Source: Rickettsiaceae bacterium
Lineage (GTDB): Bacteria > Pseudomonadota > Alphaproteobacteria > Rickettsiales > Rickettsiaceae
Assembly (NCBI GenBank): GCA_022702085.1
Contig: JAKONF010000091.1
Span: 1-5,350, forward strand
DNA: 5,350 nucleotides
Reading direction: 5' to 3'
Shown here: positions 1 through 5,350 of the stretch, piece after piece
Layout: every line of letters begins with the position of its first letter
How positions within the stretch are numbered: position 1 is the stretch's first letter
Notes under the pieces: generated by a model
Seen by the model: the letters and a program-made list of their open reading frames with translations, nothing else
Database searches by the model: none
Told to the model about the DNA's origin: nothing
Position numbers and translations under genes: made by a program

Positions 1-66
1 TTAAGATCAATATACAAAAATATAGATGATAAAAATTTGGAACCTTTGCATAAAATATTATATTAG
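1..66 (+). CDS. Possible C-terminal tail of an upstream gene (5' partial)
   Basis: One plus-strand frame is open from the first base of the window to a TAG at 64-66, giving 21 residues that end in EPLHKILY. The other two plus frames close early, and no gene can be read out of this edge on the minus strand. The peptide is mixed in composition and would pass as a protein C-terminus, but 21 open codons can occur by chance in DNA this AT-rich. No family can be named. If real, its stop lies in the loop of a small dyad (55-74) and the candidate sucC promoter overlaps its 3' end. Confidence 0.25.
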   Translation, partial: LRSIYKNIDDKNLEPLHKILY

Positions 67-72
67 TATAAT
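45..72 (+). promoter_or_regulatory. Candidate sigma-70 promoter for sucCD
   Basis: A perfect TATAAT -10 box lies at 67-72. TTTGCA at 45-50 (4 of 6 matches to TTGACA) sits 16 bases upstream as a possible -35 box. Transcription would start near 79, leaving a leader of about 30 bases before sucC. The -10 box forms the right arm of an 8-bp perfect inverted repeat (55-62 with 67-74, loop TTAG). That repeat could be an operator, or the 3' hairpin of an upstream gene. The promoter is inferred from box matches and position only. Confidence 0.5.
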
Positions 73-110
73 ATCTATAAAAATATGAATAATTAACAAA
101 GTTAAAAACA

Positions 111-1277
111 ATGAATATTCACGAATATCAAGCTAAACAAGTCTTGAAAAAATATGGCGTGCCTACCTCAACTGGCATTGTTGCAGTTAAGCAAAAAGAA
201 TTAGATCACCTTTTAGATAAGATGGAAGCGCAAATTTACGTAGTAAAAGCGCAAATTCATGCCGGCGGCAGAGGTAAAGCTGGGGGCGTTAAGGTGCTAC
301 GTTCTAAAGAAGAAGCCAGAAGAGCCGCTCACGAGATGTTTGGTAAAACATTAGTTACTCATCAAACAGGTCCATTAGGACAAAAGGTGAGAAGAGTATA
401 TATCGAATCAGGTTGCGATATTACCAAAGAATATTATTTTAGCATAGTAATTGATAGATCGAGCAGCCGTGTTACTCTCATGGCTTCTACCGAAGGAGGG
501 GTAGATATCGAAGAAGTTGCGGAACATCACCCTGAAAAAATAATTAAAATTTCAGTAGATCCAGGAACTGGCATTCAAGCTTTTCATGCTAGAGAAATCG
601 CTTATGGTTTGGACTTCAAAGATTCGCAGGCAAAAGAGATGATGAAAATAGTTGAAGCAACCTACCACGCTTTTATGGGTACTGATGCTGATCAAATTGA
701 GATAAATCCATTAGTAGTGACTTCTGAAGGTAAACTACTCGCATTAGATGCTAAGATCAATTTTGATGACAATGCTCTTTTCAAACATCCAGAAATTCAA
801 GCCATGCGTGATGAAGATGAGGAAGATCCACTAGAAACTAGAGCAGCTAATGCTGGTCTTAGTTATGTGAAGATGGATGGAAATATCGGTTGCATGGTTA
901 ATGGTGCTGGACTTGCTATGGCTACGATGGATATCATTAAATTACACGGCGCAGAGCCGGCAAACTTTTTAGATGTAGGCGGCGGAGCAGACAGAGAAAG
1001 AGTAACAGAAGCATTTAAAATCATCCTTTCAGATAAAGCAGTTAAAGGAATCTTGGTAAATATTTTTGGTGGTATTATGCGCTGCGATATCATTGCCAAT
1101 GGGGTTATTGCTGCTGCCAAAGATGTTGGACTCTCAGTACCATTAGTAGTGAGGCTTGCTGGTACCAATGTAGAACTTGGTAAAGAAATCTTAAAAAATT
1201 CAGGACTAGCTATAATACCTGCCGATGATTTAGCTGATGCTGCAAAGAAAATTGTGACGGCAGTAGGGAAAAATTAG
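111..1277 (+). CDS. sucC: Succinyl-CoA synthetase (ADP-forming) beta subunit
   Basis: This is the nucleotide-binding subunit of the TCA-cycle enzyme that converts succinyl-CoA, phosphate and ADP (or GDP) into succinate, CoA and ATP (or GTP). It works in the cytosol as a complex with SucD. The protein has 388 residues, the same as E. coli SucC. It opens with the family's [10 protein letters not shown], followed by an ATP-grasp domain (about 1-240) with Lys46 and the glycine-rich stretch 52-60 (GGRGKAGGV). E197, N199 and D213 fall exactly at the E. coli numbers for the phosphorylation-assisting glutamate and the magnesium ligands. The C-terminal CoA-ligase domain (about 245-388) carries [18 protein letters not shown] at 257-274 and [12 protein letters not shown] at 317-328. 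No strong Shine-Dalgarno site precedes the ATG, but the conserved N-terminus fixes the start. Nine bases separate it from sucD, so the two form one operon. ADP or GDP preference was not determined. Confidence 0.98.
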   Translation: MNIHEYQAKQVLKKYGVPTSTGIVAVKQKELDHLLDKMEAQIYVVKAQIHAGGRGKAGGVKVLRSKEEARRAAHEMFGKTLVTHQTGPLGQKVRRVYIESGCDITKEYYFSIVIDRSSSRVTLMASTEGGVDIEEVAEHHPEKIIKISVDPGTGIQAFHAREIAYGLDFKDSQAKEMMKIVEATYHAFMGTDADQIEINPLVVTSEGKLLALDAKINFDDNALFKHPEIQAMRDEDEEDPLETRAANAGLSYVKMDGNIGCMVNGAGLAMATMDIIKLHGAEPANFLDVGGGADRERVTEAFKIILSDKAVKGILVNIFGGIMRCDIIANGVIAAAKDVGLSVPLVVRLAGTNVELGKEILKNSGLAIIPADDLADAAKKIVTAVGKN

Positions 1278-1281
1278 AGGT
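1276..1281 (+). promoter_or_regulatory. Shine-Dalgarno site of sucD
   Basis: AGAGGT starts inside the TAG stop codon of sucC (1275-1277) and lies 5 bases before the sucD ATG at 1287. The overlap with the upstream stop suggests that translation of the two subunits is coupled, helping to keep them at equal amounts. Confidence 0.75.
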
Positions 1282-1286
1282 AAGAT

Positions 1287-2159
1287 ATGTCAATATTAAT
1301 TAACAAAAATACTAAAGTCATTTGCCAAGGCTTCACTGGCTCACAAGGTACTTTTCATTCTGAACAAGCGATAAATTATGGTACTAAAATGGTTGGTGGA
1401 GTGACGCCTGGTAAAGGTGGAAAAACTCACTTAGATCTGCCAGTTTACAATAGTGTGTCAGAAGCCAAAGATAGAACTGGCGCTACGGCTAGCGTTATCT
1501 ACGTGCCACCACCATTTGCAGCAGATTCAATCTTAGAAGCTATAGATGCTAGCATTGAACTAGTGATCTGCATCACAGAAGGCATACCAGTTTTAGATAT
1601 GATCAGGGTAAAAAGAGCTTTAAGGGGTTCAAAAACTAGATTAATTGGACCAAACTGCCCCGGCGTAATTACTCCAGAAGAGTGCAAAATAGGTATCATG
1701 CCAGGACATATCCATAAAAAAGGTCATGTTGGCATTGTATCTCGCTCAGGAACCTTGACTTACGAAGCCGTAGCTCAAACTACTGCAGCAGGTCTTGGTC
1801 AATCAACATGCGTAGGCATTGGTGGCGATCCTGTTAATGGTACTAATTTTATTGATTGCATTGAAATGTTTTTAGCAGATAACGAAACCAAAGCGATTAT
1901 TATGATTGGTGAGATTGGTGGTAATGCTGAGGAAGAAGCTGCTTATTTCATTAAAAACTCTAAAATTAAAAAACCAATAGTCAGCTTTATTGCCGGCATT
2001 ACGGCTCCACCAGGTAAACGTATGGGTCATGCTGGTGCTATTATCTCAGGCGGCAAGGGAGGAGCAGAAGATAAACTCGAAGCACTGCAAAGTGCTGGTG
2101 TTAGAATTACTAGGTCGCCTGCCGATATTGGTAAAACGATGCATGAATTACTCCGCTGA
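1287..2159 (+). CDS. sucD: Succinyl-CoA synthetase (ADP-forming) alpha subunit
   Basis: This is the CoA-binding, phosphohistidine-carrying subunit of succinyl-CoA synthetase and the partner of SucC. It has 290 residues, against 289 in E. coli. An N-terminal Rossmann-type CoA-binding domain (about 1-125) contains [10 protein letters not shown] at 15-24 and the PGKGG loop at 41-45. The ligase domain follows with GPNCPGVI (121-128), [11 protein letters not shown] (151-161) and [10 protein letters not shown] (177-186). The catalytic histidine that becomes phosphorylated is His248 in GHAGAI (247-252). Glu209 in GEIGG matches the E. coli alpha-subunit glutamate that assists the phosphohistidine. 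All key residues are present, so the enzyme should be active. It is cotranscribed with sucC. A stem-loop about 50 bases after the stop may define the 3' end of the message. Confidence 0.98.
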   Translation: MSILINKNTKVICQGFTGSQGTFHSEQAINYGTKMVGGVTPGKGGKTHLDLPVYNSVSEAKDRTGATASVIYVPPPFAADSILEAIDASIELVICITEGIPVLDMIRVKRALRGSKTRLIGPNCPGVITPEECKIGIMPGHIHKKGHVGIVSRSGTLTYEAVAQTTAAGLGQSTCVGIGGDPVNGTNFIDCIEMFLADNETKAIIMIGEIGGNAEEEAAYFIKNSKIKKPIVSFIAGITAPPGKRMGHAGAIISGGKGGAEDKLEALQSAGVRITRSPADIGKTMHELLR

Positions 2160-2210
2160 TTAAGAGCGCGTAAAGCACAAATTAATGTGTCTTATATAAC
2201 TATATGTGAG

Positions 2211-2244
2211 ATAAGATTATTTAGCAAAAATTAAATAATCTTGT
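2211..2244 (+). terminator. AT-rich stem-loop downstream of sucD
   Basis: The arms 2214-2223 and 2232-2241 (AGATTATTTA and TAAATAATCT) are perfect inverted repeats around an 8-base loop. The stem grows to 13 pairs with A2213-T2242, a T-G wobble and A2211-T2244. It follows the sucD stop by about 50 bases, where a terminator or an mRNA-stabilising 3' hairpin would sit. It is not followed by a T-run and has only two G-C pairs, so it is not a textbook intrinsic terminator. Incomplete termination, with read-through into the 93-residue gene, is possible. The strand is assigned from context. Confidence 0.4.
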
Positions 2245-2265
2245 AGCATAAGATATTATGTGTTT

Positions 2266-2274
2266 TGCTATAAA
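2266..2274 (+). promoter_or_regulatory. Candidate extended -10 promoter for the 93-residue protein gene
   Basis: TGC followed by TATAAA (2269-2274) fits an extended -10 element (TGn-TATAAT). No good -35 box is seen at 16-18 bases upstream, which such promoters can tolerate. Transcription would begin near 2281, giving a leader of about 17 bases without a Shine-Dalgarno site. An AAAGGT at 2272-2277 is too far from the ATG at 2298 to be the ribosome site. This is weak, positional evidence only. Confidence 0.3.
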
Positions 2275-2297
2275 GGTAACCTAAAGCTACATATTTT

Positions 2298-2579
2298 ATG
2301 ACCCGTCCTATCAAAGATACAGCTGCGCAAAAAGCTTATGAGGCTCAAAAAAATGCCAAAAAAAATATAGCCGTCAAAGAGAAATTAGAAGCCCCAGGCG
2401 AATTTTGGGGTAAAATTCAAAAAATAGTAAAAGAAAAATTTTCAGCTGAAGATATAGATAAAATCAAACAAATCAATGTATCACTCAAAAAATATCAAAT
2501 GACTTATCAAGGTAGTTTGAGTATGAATAATGAAGCACAAAATATTAGTACAAACCAAGAAAAGGTAAGAAGCAGGTAA
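2298..2579 (+). CDS. Hypothetical small basic protein, 93 residues
   Basis: I do not recognise this protein. It is rich in lysine (16 Lys and 3 Arg against 11 Asp plus Glu), so it is clearly basic. It has no signal peptide, membrane segment or cysteine. Residues about 6-32 are Ala/Lys/Glu-rich and should form a charged helix. A second probable helical stretch runs from 36 to 67 (from EFWGK onward). The tail from about 72 is polar (Asn, Gln, Ser) and probably disordered. The ATG is the only usual start, because an in-frame TAA lies at 2277-2279. No Shine-Dalgarno site is close by. The gene follows sucD on the same strand, either read through or driven by the weak promoter at 2266. Its balanced composition favours a real, perhaps lineage-specific gene. 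A nucleic-acid or protein-binding role would only be a guess from charge. Confidence 0.6.
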   Translation: MTRPIKDTAAQKAYEAQKNAKKNIAVKEKLEAPGEFWGKIQKIVKEKFSAEDIDKIKQINVSLKKYQMTYQGSLSMNNEAQNISTNQEKVRSR

Positions 2580-2589
2580 TTGACTTTGA

Positions 2590-2757
2590 ATATTAATTTA
2601 TTACTTAATTATATTTATTGGGTCAAAAATTATCTTTTTACTTAGAATTTTATTTTCATCTTTCGTAGCATTTGCTGTAGTATTGTTGATTTTTATCAGC
2701 AAGTTTTTATTTTTCTATATTAGCAATATTTTTGCTAATTTTGTTTCGAGCCACTAA
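2590..2757 (+). other. Hydrophobic open frame without a standard start codon
   Basis: Between a TGA at 2587-2589 and a TAA at 2755-2757 one frame stays open for 55 codons and encodes an almost wholly hydrophobic peptide. It includes IIFLLRILFSSFVAFAVVLL at about 2626-2685 and ends in NFVSSH, which reads like one or two membrane helices. There is no ATG or GTG; the first TTG is at 2683, and only ATT or ATA codons lie upstream. It cannot be joined to the 93-residue gene by one frameshift, because stops at 2581 and 2587 block that frame. T-rich DNA gives Phe, Leu and Ile by default, and a terminator-like hairpin overlaps its 3' end. It may be a gene remnant, a gene with an ATT start, or untranslated 3' sequence. 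Confidence 0.2.
2719..2746 (+). terminator. Intrinsic terminator, plus strand
   Basis: ATTAGCAA (2719-2726) and TTGCTAAT (2732-2739) form a perfect 8-bp stem with a 5-base loop. The stem is followed directly by TTTGTTT (2740-2746), which gives the U-rich tail of a rho-independent terminator on the plus strand. It would end transcripts from the 93-residue gene, and any sucCD read-through, before the convergent minus-strand genes. It has only two G-C pairs, so it may be inefficient, but it is the best terminator-like signal in the window. Confidence 0.6.
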
Positions 2758-2780
2758 TATCATCTATTTCAAACTTATCA

Positions 2781-2798
2781 AATGAATTATAATTCATT
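2781..2798. repeat. 18-bp perfect palindrome at the convergent gene junction
   Basis: AATGAATTA is followed at once by its reverse complement TAATTCATT. With one bulged A the symmetry extends outward to TCA and TGA. It covers the TGA stop codon (2794-2796) of the copper chaperone gene and lies between the convergent transcription units. As RNA it could form a short hairpin on either strand, but no T-run follows on either side. It may serve as a weak 3'-end hairpin or may be chance in AT-rich DNA. Confidence 0.35.
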
Positions 2799-3312
2799 GA
2801 TTACGAACAGAAACTAGAATAACTTTTTCTATGTTTTCTTTAAATTTTAGTATTAATTCAAATTTGTCACCAGCATTTAAGTTTTTCCTCAAACCAAGAA
2901 GCATTAAATGCATACCATTAGGTTTTAAAGATATTGTAGTATGAGCAGGTATAATAATGTCATCTATAGGAGCCATACGTACAATACCCTTTTCGTTGAC
3001 AAAGCTTTGATGGATTTCTACTATATCAGCAACGCTTATAGCTGAGGCTTTAATCAATGTGTATTGCTTATCAGAATCGTTGATTATATCCAGATAAATT
3101 GCCGAGTTCGGGTTAGGCGATAACGATGCTCTAGCCCAGACATTATCAAAACTGATGTTATCATGATGCGCCTGATTGATGTTATTTACAGACTTCGTAA
3201 CTATGGCATCTGCTTTATTTAAACAAGAAAAAGAAGTTATTATCAGTAAAGCTAATAAAAGAGAAAATTTATTACGCATATGGTTAAATTTATTCAATTC
3301 ATAATAAATCAT
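2794..3312 (-). CDS. Periplasmic copper chaperone, PCu(A)C family
   Basis: This is a PCu(A)C-type (DUF461) protein, a family that binds Cu(I) in the periplasm and helps load copper into cytochrome c oxidase. The family motif H(M)X10MX21HXM is present with exact spacing: His99-Gln100, ten residues, Met111, 21 residues, then His133-Leu-Met135. The usual Met after the first His is Gln here. WARAS (59-63) and LKPNGMHLMLLGL (127-139) are also typical. A signal peptide precedes it, with hydrophobic core about 16-28 and a likely signal peptidase I site after ADA (residues 34-36). Cys30 lacks a convincing lipobox. The longest start, at 3312, has AGG four bases upstream. Met12 (start at 3279) gives a more usual signal peptide beginning MRNK but has no Shine-Dalgarno site, so the start is unsettled. 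The gene stands alone, with no oxidase assembly gene next to it in this window. Confidence 0.88.
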   Translation of the reverse strand: MIYYELNKFNHMRNKFSLLLALLIITSFSCLNKADAIVTKSVNNINQAHHDNISFDNVWARASLSPNPNSAIYLDIINDSDKQYTLIKASAISVADIVEIHQSFVNEKGIVRMAPIDDIIIPAHTTISLKPNGMHLMLLGLRKNLNAGDKFELILKFKENIEKVILVSVRNQ

Positions 3313-3520
3313 TATGCCTAAGTAACATAGCTGGCAAGGAAATCATTTTAAGCTGCTTCAAATAAATTTTTCCCATGATAAAGAGATCACAATATCAGTT
3401 GGTATATCTAGTGTATATGGTATTTACGATAAGAAATTTTAGTGAAAATGGAAATAAAAGATTTAATCAACTTACAATAAAAATTATCAAGAAATTGTAT
3501 AACTTCAAATATAGATTTGG
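3313..3520. other. Non-coding gap upstream of the copper chaperone gene
   Basis: These 208 bases separate the copper chaperone start from the stem-loop behind the alanine-zipper gene. They must hold the leader and any promoter of the chaperone gene, but no convincing -35/-10 pair was found on the minus strand. No tRNA or other RNA gene was recognised. A 52-codon plus-strand open frame (3375-3533) is present but is probably chance. Confidence 0.4.
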
Positions 3521-3557
3521 GGTAAAATACTGATAATTATATTATCAGTATTTTACC
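3521..3557 (-). terminator. 17-bp perfect stem-loop after the alanine-zipper gene
   Basis: The arms 3521-3537 and 3541-3557 are perfect reverse complements (GGTAAAATACTGATAAT and its complement) around a 3-base loop. The structure begins 6 bases after the TAA stop (3564-3566) of the alanine-zipper gene, so it most likely ends or protects that short message. No U-tract follows the stem; the nearest U residues are inside the 3' arm (TATTTTACC). It could work on both strands. It is the longest perfect hairpin noticed in the window. Confidence 0.6.
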
Positions 3558-3563
3558 TATAGC

Positions 3564-3806
3564 TTATTTTCTTACAGCGTCTTTAGCAGCTTGGTCAGCT
3601 TCAATAGCAGCTTGATTGGCATTGACGGCAGCATCAGCAGCATCTACTGCTGAGTTATTAGCAGCTGCTGCTGCATTATTCGCATCAACAGCTGCATTTG
3701 CTGCATCATTTGCTTTAACAGCTGCTTTATCAGCTTTTGTTTGAGTGGCTGCGAAAGCTGAAGTTGAAACAGCTAATGCTAAAAAGATAGTTAATAATTT
3801 GTTCAT
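3564..3806 (-). CDS. Small secreted alanine-zipper protein, Lpp/OprI-like
   Basis: This 80-residue protein has a clear signal peptide (MNKLLTIFLALAVSTSAFA) with a probable signal peptidase I cut after AFA, residue 19. The mature part of about 61 residues is almost half alanine and forms one long predicted coiled coil. Residues 25, 28, 32, 35, 39, 42, 46, 49, 53, 56, 60, 63, 67, 70, 74 and 77 follow the 3-4 heptad spacing, and all are Ala. The other positions are mostly Asp, Asn, Gln and Lys. The chain ends DAVRK. Lpp and OprI are also short periplasmic coiled coils ending in RK, whose last Lys is joined to peptidoglycan in Lpp. Unlike them, this protein has no cysteine and so no lipid anchor. 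A strong promoter, a good Shine-Dalgarno site and a closing stem-loop indicate a monocistronic, well-expressed gene. A structural envelope role is inferred; membership in a named family is not proven. Confidence 0.8.
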   Translation of the reverse strand: MNKLLTIFLALAVSTSAFAATQTKADKAAVKANDAANAAVDANNAAAAANNSAVDAADAAVNANQAAIEADQAAKDAVRK

Positions 3807-3812
3807 AATAAT

Positions 3813-3817
3813 ACCTC
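3813..3817 (-). promoter_or_regulatory. Shine-Dalgarno site of the alanine-zipper gene
   Basis: Read on the minus strand, GAGGT lies 6 bases before the ATG at 3806-3804. This is one of the few clear ribosome sites in the window and supports that ATG as the start. Confidence 0.75.
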
Positions 3818-3834
3818 ATGTTTATGTGAGCGAG

Positions 3835-3862
3835 ATTATAATATAAAAAAGCTTAGTTTCAA
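3835..3862 (-). promoter_or_regulatory. Strong sigma-70 promoter of the alanine-zipper gene
   Basis: On the minus strand TTGAAA (3862-3857) is followed after 16 bases by a perfect TATAAT (3840-3835). The spacer contains a T-tract (3850-3845). Transcription should start near 3828, giving a leader of about 20 bases that includes the GAGGT ribosome site. It lies about 60 bases after the stop of the ABC exporter gene, so the small gene has its own promoter. This is the closest match to consensus in the window. Confidence 0.75.
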
Positions 3863-3921
3863 GTAAAATATGTATACCTAGATTCTGAATAAGTAATGAC
3901 ACAATTATACTTTGTTACCAA

Positions 3922-5350
3922 TTATTCACCTAAACGTAAAGCTTGGTATAAATCTTTTTGTTTTATAAGCTCATCATAAGAGCCTTGAAATATCAATCTG
4001 CTTTCATTAATCACTAAAATTTTATCACTACTTTGTAGGGAAGATAAGCGGTGAGCGATCCAAATAATCTTTTTATTTTTTATAAAATAAGAGATATCAT
4101 TCAATAATTCAAACTCATCTTGATCATCAAGGCTACTTGTTGCTTCATCTAATAATAATATCGCAGCTTTATTTAAAAGGGCGCGCGCCAATGCTATTCG
4201 CTGCTTTTGACCTCCTGACAATTTTACGCCTTTTTCACCAATTTCGGTATATAAGCTATCTACTAATTTATCTGTAAACTTAGTAATACCTGTAATTTTA
4301 GCTATTTCCGCTACCTCTTCTAAGCTAGCAGTTGGATTAGATAAAGTAATATTAGAAAAAATAGTGCCAGAAAAAATACAAGCATCTTGAGGTACGTAAC
4401 TAATTAAGCTACGCAGATGTTGGGTATCGATATCATTAATATCTATATCATTTATTTTAATGACGCCGCTATTAGCTCTATAAAACTTTAATAATAATTG
4501 TAAAATAGTGCTTTTGCCAGAACCAGAAGCACCAATAATGCCAATAAATCTAGCATCTAATTTAAAAGATATATTTTTCAGAGCGCCACTCAAGCGTGAT
4601 GGATAAGTAAAATTAATTCCATCAAATACAATATCAGCTACCGAATCTAGTTTAATATTTTTCGCCTGAATATTGTCTTTACGTATAGGAATATGAAGTA
4701 GATAAAACACTCTATCAACTGATGCCAATGGTAATTGCAATTCGCTAAGTAGTTCAGCTATACCTCCAGCACTCACTGCAGCTAAGAGCGCGAAATAAAT
4801 AAAAGATATTATTTGCCCTGAAGAAATATTGCCACTGACCATATCTCTGCTGCCAATCCATAATACTAAAGTGATCGATAATAGTATCGCAGAGATGGCT
4901 AAAGCAAAAAATAAACTACGACTCTTGAGCCTTGTTGACGATAAGGCAAGATATTGCTGCGCGTGATTTATAAATTCATTTATTTTACTGTGTTGTTTGT
5001 TATAAGCATGTAATATGCGAATATTTGAAAAAGTTTCATCGATATTTGAGGCAATAATCCCCTGGAAATCTGTAGTACTACGAGATAGTGAGCGTACATA
5101 TTTACTCAACTTAAGCAAAGGAAATAGCAAAATTGGTACTGAAAATAAGACGATTATTGAAAGTTTAGGACTTTCGTAAGTCATTAAAAAAATGCTACCA
5201 ATCAGCATTATTGAATTCCTTAGGAAAAACGAAAGAAAATTGACGATTAATTTAGCAATTTGTTCAGTATCATAACTAAAGCGGCTGATTAAATCTCCTA
5301 TTTTCATTGATTCAAATTGTTCAATTTCACAATTAATTAAATGACCATAA
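3922..5350 (-). CDS. ABC exporter, fused membrane and ATPase domains, MsbA-like (5' partial)
   Basis: This is a half-transporter of the ABC exporter type that works as a homodimer or heterodimer in the inner membrane; the substrate is unknown (lipid A-type lipids and drugs are typical). The first Met in the frame is at 5307, but the frame stays open upstream to the window edge (14 more codons, ending QFES). Family alignment also puts the MKIGDLISRFSYDTEQ stretch between helices 2 and 3, as in E. coli MsbA, so roughly 100-115 N-terminal residues lie outside the window. Counted from that Met, helices 3-6 are near 21-42, 46-66, 131-153 and 163-185. The ATPase domain has A-loop Tyr235, Walker A GASGSGKST (259-267), Q-loop Gln307, signature LSGGQ (363-367), Walker B ILLLDE (383-388), D-loop SSLD (391-394) and switch His419. 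All catalytic motifs are intact, so it should be functional. No clear terminator follows it. Confidence 0.93.
   Translation of the reverse strand, partial: YGHLINCEIEQFESMKIGDLISRFSYDTEQIAKLIVNFLSFFLRNSIMLIGSIFLMTYESPKLSIIVLFSVPILLFPLLKLSKYVRSLSRSTTDFQGIIASNIDETFSNIRILHAYNKQHSKINEFINHAQQYLALSSTRLKSRSLFFALAISAILLSITLVLWIGSRDMVSGNISSGQIISFIYFALLAAVSAGGIAELLSELQLPLASVDRVFYLLHIPIRKDNIQAKNIKLDSVADIVFDGINFTYPSRLSGALKNISFKLDARFIGIIGASGSGKSTILQLLLKFYRANSGVIKINDIDINDIDTQHLRSLISYVPQDACIFSGTIFSNITLSNPTASLEEVAEIAKITGITKFTDKLVDSLYTEIGEKGVKLSGGQKQRIALARALLNKAAILLLDEATSSLDDQDEFELLNDISYFIKNKKIIWIAHRLSSLQSSDKILVINESRLIFQGSYDELIKQKDLYQALRLGE

Noticed and set aside
863..1168. 101-codon minus-strand open frame inside sucC
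   Set aside because: It lies wholly within the conserved sucC coding sequence on the opposite strand and has no independent signals; it is a shadow frame.
1499..1699. 66-codon minus-strand open frame inside sucD
   Set aside because: It is antisense to the conserved sucD gene and resembles no known protein; it is a shadow frame.
2160..2297. tRNA or small RNA gene between sucD and the 93-residue gene
   Set aside because: No cloverleaf pattern or T-loop sequence is seen, and the stems present are short and AT-rich.
2793..3312. Copper chaperone as a lipoprotein through Cys30
   Set aside because: The residues before the Cys (TSFS) lack the Leu-type residue expected at -3, whereas ADA a few residues later is a good signal peptidase I site.
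3375..3533. 52-codon plus-strand open frame in the gap upstream of the copper chaperone gene
   Set aside because: It has no Shine-Dalgarno site, no recognisable domain, signal peptide or membrane segment, and it ends inside the 17-bp stem-loop. A frame of this length is expected by chance in AT-rich DNA.
3590..3740. GCAGCT-rich tract taken as a DNA tandem repeat or CRISPR-like array
   Set aside because: The periodicity reflects alanine codons in a heptad-repeat protein; there are no identical repeat units separated by unique spacers.
3564..3806. Lipoprotein with an N-terminal lipid anchor, as in true Lpp
   Set aside because: There is no cysteine anywhere in the protein, so it cannot be lipidated by the Lgt/LspA pathway.

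Overview
This AT-rich window most likely comes from a member of the Rickettsiales, probably Rickettsiaceae (Rickettsia or a close relative). The main evidence is the succinyl-CoA synthetase pair: SucC, recalled without a search, reads closely like the Rickettsia protein (for example [26 protein letters not shown]). The low GC content, loosely packed genes and long non-coding gaps also fit. The genus cannot be settled from sequence alone.

Layout. The left half is read on the plus strand. A possible C-terminal tail of an upstream gene (1-66) is followed by a candidate promoter, then sucC and sucD 9 bases apart as an operon. After a 138-base gap with a perfect AT-rich stem-loop come a 93-residue basic protein of unknown function and a hydrophobic reading frame without a normal start codon. 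A hairpin followed by T residues (2719-2746) looks like the plus-strand terminator. The right half is read on the minus strand and converges on this point. From right to left it holds a 5'-truncated MsbA-type ABC exporter running off the window, a small secreted alanine-zipper protein, and a PCu(A)C-type periplasmic copper chaperone.

How the genes relate. SucCD makes ATP (or GTP) from succinyl-CoA in the TCA cycle, and the copper chaperone probably serves cytochrome c oxidase, so both support respiratory energy metabolism. The ABC exporter and the alanine-zipper protein belong to the cell envelope. There is no sign of one multi-gene pathway across the window, and nothing resembles a mobile element, CRISPR array, toxin-antitoxin pair or defence island.

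The most interesting item is the 80-residue alanine-zipper protein at 3564-3806. It has its own near-consensus promoter, a good Shine-Dalgarno site and a 17-bp perfect stem-loop just after its stop. Every a and d heptad position from residue 25 to 77 is alanine, and it ends in Arg-Lys like Braun's lipoprotein (Lpp) and OprI, yet it has no lipobox cysteine. It may be an unlipidated, Lpp-like envelope protein.
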